64,000 bases of DNA from Gymnopus androsaceus JB14 (Eukaryota > Basidiomycota > Agaricomycetes > Agaricales > Omphalotaceae): contig ML769593.1 of assembly GCA_009733575.1 (NCBI GenBank), forward strand, positions 1-64,000, given 5' to 3'. Below, piece by piece: positions 55,289 to 64,000 of this stretch. The notes under the pieces are model-generated. The model was not told the DNA's origin. It ran no database searches and saw only the letters and a list, made by a program, of their open reading frames with translations. A program made the position numbers and the translations under genes. Each line of letters opens with the position of its first letter. Position 1 is the first letter of the stretch.

Positions 55289-57480
55289 ACTGTTCAGCAT
55301 GGTGGTACAGATTCCTGTTGAGGGCTTCCTTCCCAAATTGAGTCTGTATTGGATACTGGGCTGATCGCATGACTGGAACATTAATTTCTGGAACAAAAAC
55401 ATTGTCAGTCTTAAGATAATAGGAGAAGAAATCCTTGAGATCATCATTTGGAATGTCATCAGACACATCTAATACCTTAAATTCTATTCTGGTTTGTTCC
55501 ACTCTGGTTCAACCAACAGTATTTGTGGTGAGAGAAGTCAAGTAAGATCAAAATTGCAATGAATTTTCACTAGAAACATCAATGGTCAGAAGTGCAAACT
55601 GTTTTGCAAGCCCATTGCTTCTGAGAAAATTAATCTGTGACTTTGGAAAATAGATCAAGACAGGTCAGTGGTATGGGAAAAGGACAATCAGATAGAACTG
55701 TAAGAATTGGCAAGCCTTGTAAGGGCTTTATGTCCTTTGGAAAGAAGTCCTGGAGGAATACAAAAAGCTGGACAGCATCTAGATGAGGGTAGCTGTACAT
55801 GTCAACCTGATCAGTGAGCCAATCATACAACTGAGGTGGGAGAACATATCGGGAACATGATAGTTCATCTTGGGAAAAGTCAATAGGTCAATATGAATAA
55901 AGCATAAGAAATAAAGAGAAAACCAGCAAAGAACACATCAAAGCTCTTGGACATCAGGTATTTGACATGTTTACACAGGATACAGTAGGTGGAAAGATAT
56001 TTGAGTGTAAGCTTGGTCATGACAATGTCATGGAACATGAACACGTTGGTCAAGCCTGGTATTGGGAATGGTATGATGAGATGAGAAAATGGATCAGTAG
56101 TCATAATGAAATTTTGTGAGCGTTGGATCAGTAAGGAACATATGATCTTGAAGCAAGGTTCGAGAGATAATGTGTGAGTGAAGCTGACATTGAAATGTTG
56201 ATGTGAAGGCAAACAAAACAGATGGCTTGACCATGGGATACTAGTCCCCTGTGGTGGTCACCACTGTGGAAGAGGATCCATCTGAAGATAGATGGAAGAG
56301 GTTGCTAGTTGGGTCAAGCTGGTTGTTCACCTGTAAGAGGCAATGACATGTCCACAGAGTGCAACAATGACCAAGCAGTGAGATAATATGATGAATACAA
56401 TAGGAGACTCACTGAGGGAGTCCTTGCCAAGTCTTGGAGCTAAACACTCAGTTCATTATTGAACTGCACATTTGTTGGTGACAGTAGGGATGTTTCAGGC
56501 TGGCAAAATTTGCCAGTCACAGAGAAAATTTGCAGAATTTTACAGCTACTTTTGTACAGCATGACGTAGCAAAGAAATAGCTCTATCAAGCAAAATTTGC
56601 TGTACATTACAGCAAAATTTGGAGCAGTAAAATTTGCCGGCCTGAAACATCCCTAGTGAGTGGATATAAGTCAACTCTAGAAGAGTTGACTTGAATGATC
56701 TAGAGGATCATTTGCAATAAATCAGGTTGGAAAGCAGAATATTGAGGCATTGCTTGAGGTCATTGGCTCAGATAAAGACATGTTGGTCTTTAGATGGTTG
56801 TGGTTCAAGATCAAGAAGGGGATTGATTAAGTAAGTGCCAAAGTGCAGGGAAAACATGGGGTAACAGTACAAAAGATAAATTAGGAAACTTGTACAGTAA
56901 TTGTCCTCTCGGTCGCTCCTCCAGGCCCAAATGTATTTGGAATCCTCCATCAAGTCGGGTTACCTCTTGACACAATCCTGCACATCGATTGGAGGAGGAC
57001 AAAGTCTCCTGCAGAATTGCTCAGGCTCTGGCGGTGGCTGGAGGACCGGACTCATCGGGATCAACCTAGCACATCAGAGCCCTTCGGCCATGATGAAATA
57101 GGGTGAAAGTGAAGCAAAGGAGAAATGGGGTATGTATTGGGTGTCAATGAGTGTAGTGAATGACACTTCCACAGCCCCTGTCCATCTCCTCCACCTCCCA
57201 TGAGAAGGATCTTGAGATACAATAAGTTGTAGCACGTGGAAGCCACCTCATTTGGAAAACCTGTACAACCGGAGATTTTTCATCCTCTGCGACTGAAGTT
57301 TTGTATTCCAAATGAGCAGTCGACAAACCCAAATGGTAGGATGGTGGTATCCTCAACCTGTTCTGTAGCAGCAGTAGTAAATTCGCCGAGATCCTGAACG
57401 ACACTGGCGGCCAGTCGCGCGCGAGGGAAAAGGGCATCAATGTGGCCAAGTAAATAAGACCACATGAAGGTGCAACTTGA
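55289..57480 (-). pseudogene. broken unidentified minus-strand gene
   Basis: Protein-like segments on the minus strand in several frames: MWSYLLGHIDALFPRARLAA and DTTILPFGFVDCSFGIQNFS (57280-57465), EDSKYIWAWRSDREDNYCT (about 56930), a hydrophobic stretch (56100-55900), YDWLTDQVDMYSYPHLDAVQ LFVFLQDFFPKDIKPL (about 55800), and RIEFKVLDVSDDIPNDDLK DFFSYYLKTDNVFVPE (about 55480). It lies upstream of, and divergent from, the second Plavaka transposase, as the accessory gene does in Plavaka-1, but I see no similarity between the two. Contains a MITE at 56485-56655. Family unknown. Confidence 0.35.
56485..56655. mobile_element. 171-bp MITE
   Basis: Inverted ends TAGGGATGTTTCAGGC(T/C)GGCAAA, with internal AGCAAAATTTGC motifs. 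TSD not convincing. hAT-like termini. Confidence 0.7.
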
Positions 57481-57960
57481 CCGTTCAAAAATACAGATTC
57501 AAAGCCTTGAATGGTGGAGCCTGAGGACGAACCTGAATCAGCACCCCTGCTCCCGGTTTCCTTACCCTCAAACTTGCCTTCGCTTCTTCCCAGAATACCC
57601 AAGACAACCATCATAACAACGAAGCGTAATTCGGGAAGGAAGGCGCTTGAAGGAAAAACTGCGATTCCGAATTCGAAGTACTGTATCGGACTCAGAGCCA
57701 GATACACAGAAACAAGACGGAGGCGAAAAGTTCAACTGTAGCCTGCAAAGAATCGATTCGGACAGATTTATCGGGCCCGAGGTAGAGGGATCCGCTATGT
57801 CCAAGCCAACGAGGGTTCAATAACCATGAGAAGGCATGTCAAAAAAAAGCAAATGATAAATGCTCAGCAGAAGCTTTTCGAAGGGAGAAGAATTTAGCGG
57901 AACGTATGTCCGATTCATTCTAGAATCTGTATAATTCTCATAATTGGTTTCTAAGTAGGA

Positions 57961-60900
57961 ATGCAGACTCTCGATAGCCCTACTGAAACCGTCAGGTCTG
58001 GAACTGCCGCTGGTCAACCTGAACACAATTTCGCCGGTGATAATTTCAGTGATTTTGAGCTGTCCAACAGTTTTGAGCATACCAGTAGAATAGGTATACC
58101 GCTCTCTGAAATTCTTGACCCATTTTCTGAATTGTCCATTTAGACGACCCCATGTTCCGTGAAACTGAACTGGATGACATTAAAACCGAATATCATCCCA
58201 ACAGTGGTCGACCATCCTCTACAGTTGCATTTGATGATTTTGGAAGATCCATGACAATCGAACCTATACCCCCACCAACACCACGACCTTGGCATCCTTG
58301 GCAAAGTCGTACAGACTTTGATGCTGCATCGCTCGCCCTGGATTGCTATATGAATGAAGATCAAACCAACAAGCTTGTGGATCTTCTTCATCGTGTTGCT
58401 CAGGGCCTCGACAGATTCACACTCAAAAATTACACTGAAATACAACATACATGGGATTTAGCTGCTAACCATTCAACAAATGTACGTACTGTATTTTCTG
58501 AGTACTTCTTAACATTCAACTTGTTTCTCTAGTTTCAGAAGGTATATATACCAGTGCCTTACCGAGATGAAAAGGTGGAACCGTTTGAACTACACTATCG
58601 ACCAGTATGGGAGTGGCTGCAAGAACTGTTGTTGGATCGAAATATTGTATCGCGGATGGAATGGGATGCTCGTCGGCTTTTTAGGTTTGACAGTCAAACC
58701 AAGACATGGAAACGGTTTATACATGAATCATGGTCAGCAAATAAGTGGTGGGAAATCCAGGTATCTTATTCTCACTTTTCAACCTGAGATCCAATGTAGT
58801 GATTCAATTTCAGGACAAGCTCCCACCTGGTGCTGTACCACTATGTATTGTGTTTTATGCGGATAAAAACAAGCTATCATCATTTGGTACTGCTAAGGGG
58901 TATCCAGTGATTGTTAGATGTGCTAATCTTCCTATGGACATCCGGAATGGTTCTGATCTGGGGGGGGGACGAGTGGTAGGATGGTTACCTATTGTAAGCT
59001 GCAACTGCCCTTTAGTACTGTAAGGCAGAAAACTGACTTCTCTAAAGGTTTCTGAAGATGCCGCTCATAGTGGAAAGACTGATTTTGTCAACTTCAAGAA
59101 CATTGTTTGGCATGAGTCAACAGCCAAAATTCTTGAGTCAGTGGTGGAATATTCAAAGACAGGGTACAAGATGGATTGTGGAGATGGTATTCGGCGATGG
59201 TTGTTCCCATATGTTCTCATTGAATCTTCTGATTATGAAGAACAGTAAGCATTTTATTATACATTTATAATAAACTGATTCTGATTGTTGCTTAGATGTG
59301 TTATTTCTTTTATCCGTGGCTTAAAAGGCCTATGTCCATGCCCAAAATGTCTTGTTCCAAGGGATAAACTCACAGATCATAGTACTGTTTATGCTCGACG
59401 AACCCCAGCGCAAACAATTTCTGTACTAAACAAAGCAAAAAAGCTTGAAAGGTCATCAAAAGCAGATGCAGAAGAGCTACTTAAGGAACTAAGCTTGCGC
59501 CCACATATAGTGAGTGATCCATTTAGAGTACTTATCAACTTCCGAGTTCTGACTTAGACAATATCTAGAATTCATTCTTTTTACTTGCTAATGCAGACCC
59601 ATATGAAGCACTTTCCTTTGATGATCTTCATTTCGACCATAGTGGGACTTGGGGTGATCACTTATTTGAAGCATTAAAGATGCACATCTCATGGGCAGGA
59701 AGAGATGCATCTGTAACAGTTGACAATATGTTTGTGTTCCTCTATCATAACAGTAAGAGCTTCATGTGCTCATCTTTGGTTTCTTCTTAGATTCAAATCC
59801 TTCCCTCGCTGGTCAGGGCTTCATCATTTTCAAGATGGTGTTATGAAGCTTTCCTTCAATGATGGCAGTAAGCATCAAGATATCTCAAAAGTGTGTAATG
59901 GTTTTCATGATGTCTGATTTGAATCTCATATGGATCAGCTTTTTCTCTTTGCAGTACACAATATAATACAGCAAAAGGATGATAGTGCTGGGTTTATGCT
60001 GTTGAAGGTTGTTTGAAAGTACCTTAACATGATCATGTATGCGGGACTTGATATTCAAATCACGGATATCATTGCACAGGGCCGAGACACAGTGGAACAA
60101 TTCTTTAAAGCTCTTTCAGTAAGTGAAGCTTCTCTCACAGTGTTTTTTATTGCTAACAAATGATTTTTAACAGATTTACGTATTGGAAATGGAGACCCAT
60201 GAGCTTGAAAAGCCCAAGTCATGGAACTTTATCAAGCTGCACTACCATCTACACATGTATGATGACATTGAGAACAAAGGTGTCTTGCGTGGAATGAGCA
60301 CAAAACCAAACGAAAAATTTCATGGCCCTATTCGGAAAATCTATGCACGGTGTACAAACTTTAAGGACACTTCACAACAGGTATTACTTTCAGTTTCCTT
60401 CTACAATTGAACTGAAACTCCTGCAGATTGTTTGCATTGAGCATCAGACTGTTGTTGCGACTCTGATACAGAGTCAGATTGATGCTTACAATGCCTACTA
60501 CCAACCTGATCCCAATCCCGATATGCCAGACGACCTTGAAACTCCAACAGACAATCTTCACTTTACGATAGGTTCAAAACTCAAGGAAACTACATATGCA
60601 GCACTGTTGGAACAAGATCCAGCACTTTTTGCACGATTTCACATCCAAGTATCTGATTTTATGTCCAATCTCCTTCCATCATCTGGTATTCCACTGCCTG
60701 GAGGTCAGCGTATTACCTATACGGCTGCAGATACAGTCAGTTACTATGCATGATGTGCTACAAATTTTCCTCTGATAAAATTACAGGTTATTCCATATCA
60801 ATATTTGAAGGTGAACTACGAATCTCTTGAGACTTGGCGGCTGGCAACCGACCAACTACGATGCAATCCACTATTCTATGGCGCTCCACGATATGATTTT

Positions 60901-61236
60901 ATCATGTTCAACACTGGGGACAACCCAGTCTTTGCTCAACTGCGTTATATGTTTGTATGTGTTGTTGGAGACACAAAATATCCTATTGCTCTTGTGCAGG
61001 CATACAAGGTTATACATGCAAGGTCTGCTGTAGACAAGGATCTTGGTCTCCTCCGTCTTCGAAAGGAGCGACAGACCAAGCTCATTTCGATCCGTTCAAT
61101 CATACGTGGGGCAGTAGTTTGTGCAGCATCAGAGGATCCACTTGAATCAGATGAAATGTTGGTATTTGATCCTTTGGATGGGGACATGTTTCTTCGTATC
61201 AAGAAATATTTTCCTCACTATACAACAGGTAGGTAG
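57961..61236 (+). pseudogene. second Plavaka-type transposase (Plavaka-2), one TGA
   Basis: Twelve exons with matching phases (about 57961-58093, 58144-58481, 58533-58760, 58814-58993, 59048-59244, 59296-59509, 59569-59729, 59791-59867, 59955-60118, 60174-60380, 60427-60735, 60787-61236), 885 codons. Signature blocks: NKLSSFGTAKGYPVIVRCAN, GGGRVVGWLPIV, WHESTAKILESV, YEEQCVISFIRGLKGLCPCP, SFDDLHFDHSGTWGDHLFEA, FKSFPRWSGLHHFQDG, HMYDDIENKGVLRGMSTKPN EKFHGPIRK, YDFIMFNTGDNPVFAQLRYM, ISIRSIIRGAVV and DGDMFLRIK. The only break is TGA at 60014-60016 (LLKVVxKYLN), where Arg is expected. The N-terminal zinc finger is not visible, so an upstream exon may be missing. No TIRs located. Confidence 0.82.
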
Positions 61237-61400
61237 ACTGTATGTGACACATATTCTTGTTTGTTTTTAATTCTGAATATTAATAATAATACTTCGAAAT
61301 CGGTAATTCTAATAATTGTTGTTGTGGTCCAGGGTCCACATTGATCTTTGCTTGAACTCAAACCGTGACTTCTTCTCCTTAACCTCCTTCCTCCAAAGTT

Positions 61401-62155
61401 ATGCCAGATGACAGGAATATTTCCGACGTTTCTGAAGATCCTGACTTTGTGCCCTTTGAACTTCCGAGTTTGGAAACCACAAGCATCTTTGATCTTCGCA
61501 AAGTGAGTGGCACAACTAATATTTCAATTCCAGTTATGTCTCAAATATCTATAGGCATTGGAGGATCTTCAACTTCAGCACCAAAAAGTCCTCGATCACA
61601 ACAAGAACCTAAGAATGCAAGTTTTGGACCTCGAAGCACAACTTGCGTTGCAGAAACGCAAAGGGAAAGGGAAAAAGCAGACCAGCAATGACGACGAGTT
61701 TCTTAACCATGAGATGATTGTCAAATTGGGAAAGAAATATGTAGTCATGGTTCACCCGTGGCCTATTGCCGCAATGTTCATGAGGATTCCGCCATCGGAT
61801 GCCCCTGACCCCGAGTCCAAACAACGATTCGCCAGTCTTGATTTGTACGAGGCTGGATTAATTAAAGAACTCCATGTCTATCTGAATGACAAAGACCTAT
61901 GTGATCGAGCAGCTCGGTATGCTCCATTCAAAACAGCGGTAAGTGCTTTCGCTGCTAATTCTAGGATGTACTAACCTGCTTTTCCAAATGCAGTTCTTGC
62001 TACAGGCTAAGCAAGAGCGTACCGCCCTCATTCATACTCTCCGAGAGTGTGCCTTTATCATCATGCAGTCCATAGATGTTTCATCAACACTATGGATTAC
62101 CAATAATGGTGGAATGTGCAAGGAATCTCCAGTTCTCCGGGGCCTTCTTCAGTAA
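61401..62155 (+). CDS. Plavaka-2 coiled-coil partner protein (215 aa, intact)
   Basis: Three exons (61401-61502, 61555-61938, 61994-62155), all phase 0, encode 215 residues. An acidic N-terminus (MPDDRNISDVSEDPDFVPFE) is followed by a coiled coil (ALEDLQLQHQKVLDHNKNLR, QVLDLEAQLALQKRKGKGKK) and a globular part with LGKKYVVMVHPWPIAAMF, RFASLDLYEAGLIKELHVYL and KQERTALIHTLRECAFIIM. Proteins with the same plan (coiled coil, then a GKKY...P.W block, then an ELY/EL helix) are common hypothetical proteins in Agaricomycetes. It starts 165 bases after the transposase stop on the same strand, and is convergent with the KDZ gene, with which it may belong instead. No break. Confidence 0.7.
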
Positions 62156-62164
62156 CCCGATAAG

Positions 62165-62608
62165 CCTCGTTAAACACAAGGGGGTCAATTAACGTTTCTG
62201 TTAAACGTGTTAAACAAAGTAAAATTATCATACATAAAAGCATCGAATGAAATAGATTAGAAATTGAATAGACTATAGTTTAACGAGGTTTAACGCAGGT
62301 TAAACACTATGCTTGCGCCCCAATCACCTAATTCGTTTAACACCGTTAAACGCTCCCAAACAGTTCTTGAACATCCCCAACCGAGTAATGCGTTCAACGT
62401 CGTTAAACGCGAACCTCAACGTCTCAACAAGCCAGCCGTTGAACAATGCTAAACCAGCTGTTGAACCCCCGTTTAAACACAAACCACTCACACCGTTAAA
62501 CAAGGTTTAACGCAATTGAACCAACCAAAGATCATGTCAATTAGAACATATAGTACATGTAACTAGTACCGTTAAACATCGTTAAACCGGTTAAACTCGG
62601 AATAGAAA
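62165..62608. repeat. GTTAAAC/GTTTAAC array between convergent genes
   Basis: I count 10 GTTAAAC and 4 GTTTAAC plus one GTTTAAAC in about 440 bases, many as CGTTAAAC or ACCGTTAAAC. On the KDZ coding strand these lie directly 3' of the gene, the same place as the GTTTA array after the KDZ-like gene at the left window end. Core GTTTA(A) is shared. Confidence 0.7.
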
Positions 62609-62652
62609 GACGAACCAAAAGAGATGAAAACTAATAATAAAATCGTACTCGT

Positions 62653-64000
62653 TCAAGTCCTCTTCAGCTTCTTCTTGGGTGGCTGCTTGACGCGTGCATC
62701 CTCGGTTTCTCCAGCACCCACATCCTTCTTCGCAGGCCGTCCGCGCTTTCTAGAGGGTGCCACACTAGTATCATCGTTTGTCGTGTTATCAGCAGGCCCT
62801 GTTCCCGAAACAGGTTCCAGTACGTATGTCCAATACTTGGACTGCTTCTTGCGTGCAACAGCGCCCTTCGTACTGGAGGGACCTGCCTCATTAGAGCTAC
62901 CTGCTTTATCCTCCCCGGTTTGCTGACCCCTGGTACTTCTGCGTGGGTGCCCTGCTCCTGCGCTTTCGACGAGAAAGCAAAACAGCGTCCTTGTGGAGCC
63001 TCAGGAACAACTGTGGCATTTCGACGTTCTTGCGGAAATTGTTGTAGGTATAATGATCGGTGAGAACCTCCATACGGTGGCCAGCGTTCATCTGTCTAAT
63101 GGATCCCCCAAGCTGGTTTAATTCCACCCATTGCTGCTCCACTGTTTCACCATGCTTGTGAGCCGCCGAAGGGATATAGGCTGCATTAAATTCGTATATG
63201 CAATCTTTCAAGTGGTCCAAGATATGCAGAGCAGGGATCATGGGGCGTAGCAGGTTGATAAGGTCAACCAGGTGATGCCAATTGGCGGAGAATCGCTTGG
63301 GCAGGTTAACACAGTATTGACAGTTACAGTCGTAGGAAAAGAGAAAGTTGGATGCGCCCAGATGGCCGCAAGGACGTTTATGGCGAGTATGTGAAAAAGC
63401 ATGTTGCAAGGCATAGTCCGAGAACTTGAAACTAAAGAAAAAATCAGCGCATGAAAGAAAAATAAACAGAGAAAGTATTACGCTTCGCCTTTCCGTAGGT
63501 TCATGGAAGAGGAGATAACACAGTGATTGCACGAGACATTCACCACACCGGAATAGCGCATGTTCTTGAATTTTTTCTTATTCTGATTATTAACAACCTT
63601 GAGATAGTTACATGTCGACTTCTAAAAGATAGGGTCAGTCGCTACAGTGAAACAGTGATCAATACATGCACCTCTTTGTCGTCGGCAGTCCTTTTCAGAT
63701 ATTCCTCTACTTTCTTCTCGTCCGGAAAATATCCAATATCATTGTCGCTCACAAGTGAGATATCATTCGGGTCTGTATTTTTGACATACTGGCCGAGGTG
63801 AAAGTTCCCATCCATCGTCTTTGAATCTTGGTTTAAATGACTAGCACATTCCATGATCAGCACAAAAGTTCTATACTCACTCAATAAACCTACTTGAGCT
63901 CCGGTGGCGTCTTTTCCCATCCTTTCTCCATGTTAAACCCATCTTCAGGACACGCCAGACAAAATTGCACAATGGATCCCGGCATCCGATGAGGGAACGA
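62653..64000 (-). CDS. KDZ-type transposase, 3' portion (5' end outside window)
   Basis: Minus-strand exons, N to C: QFCLACPEDGFNMEKGWEK, TMDGNFHLGQYVK ... DIGYFPDEKKVEEYLKR, STCNYLKVVNNQNKKK ... MRYSGVVNVSCNHC, FKFSDYALQHAFSH, ASNFLFSYDCNCQYCVNLPK RF, IPALHILDHLKDCIYEFNAA YIPSAAHKHGETVEQQWVEL NQLGGSIRQM. The catalytic triad appears as MDGN (Asp), SYDCNCQ (Asp) and GETVEQQW (Glu). The Cys/His pattern is that of the KDZ (Kyakuja-Dileera-Zisupton) superfamily with a Cys-rich N-terminus. A frame change or short intron at about 62930 precedes a basic low-complexity tail (SRKRGRPAKKDVGAGE ... PPKKKLKRT, TGA 62653-62655). These elements are known from fungi alongside TET/JBP expansions. Confidence 0.85.

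Noticed and set aside
57144..57707. A 187-codon minus-strand frame as a stand-alone gene
   Set aside because: Starts without ATG and overlaps a better-looking frame (57280-57465); included only as part of an uncertain broken gene.

Overview
The window looks like a transposon-rich interval from a mushroom-forming basidiomycete (Agaricomycetes). The reasons are short 50-60 bp introns with GT..AG ends, several families I associate with this class (KDZ transposases, Plavaka-type transposases with TIRs, an Agaricomycete integrase-core family), basidiomycete Gypsy and Copia elements, telomere-like TTAGGG/CCCTAA tracts, and a many-intron OPT transporter. I cannot name the species.

Layout. 1-6.5 kb: the tail of a probable KDZ gene with a GTTTA-repeat 3' region, a broken JmjC-like gene, a broken integrase-core gene and a DDE transposase that lost its active site. 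6.9-23.0 kb: a four-layer nest. An unrecognised minus-strand gene is split by a small inverted-repeat element (MITE A). MITE A is split by a Copia retrotransposon. The Copia gag is split both by a Gypsy retrotransposon and by a second copy of the same MITE (MITE B). Target-site duplications are readable at every level, and reading frames close up across the insertions. 21.9-25.7 kb: three more inverted-repeat elements, two with exact 8-bp duplications and one with an 8-of-9 match. 26.2-27.4 kb: an intact but very divergent Hsp70-like gene. 28.39-36.22 kb: a complete Plavaka-type element with 17-bp TIRs and three genes, followed by a palindromic MITE with the same ends. 36.9-42.2 kb: three decaying copies of an ankyrin/amphipathic-helix gene around a small secreted protein gene. 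43.0-46.9 kb: an apparently intact OPT-family oligopeptide transporter. 47-57.8 kb: mostly non-coding, with MITEs, a duplicated tRNA-headed (SINE-like) repeat, and a broken unidentified gene. 57.96-62.16 kb: a second Plavaka-type transposase plus an intact coiled-coil partner gene. 62.17-64 kb: a GTTAAAC array and the 3' two-thirds of a KDZ transposase.

How parts fit together. Host-like genes that look intact are the Hsp70-like gene, the secreted protein and the transporter. Nearly every transposase or polymerase frame carries at least one stop or frameshift. The two small coiled-coil genes that lie about 160 bp downstream of each Plavaka transposase remain fully open, which suggests a recurrent transposase + partner module. 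KDZ genes at both window ends are followed by dense GTTTA/GTTTAAC arrays that may be subterminal transposase-binding DNA.

Limits: everything was read by eye. Exon borders may be off by a base or two, and no database comparison was possible.
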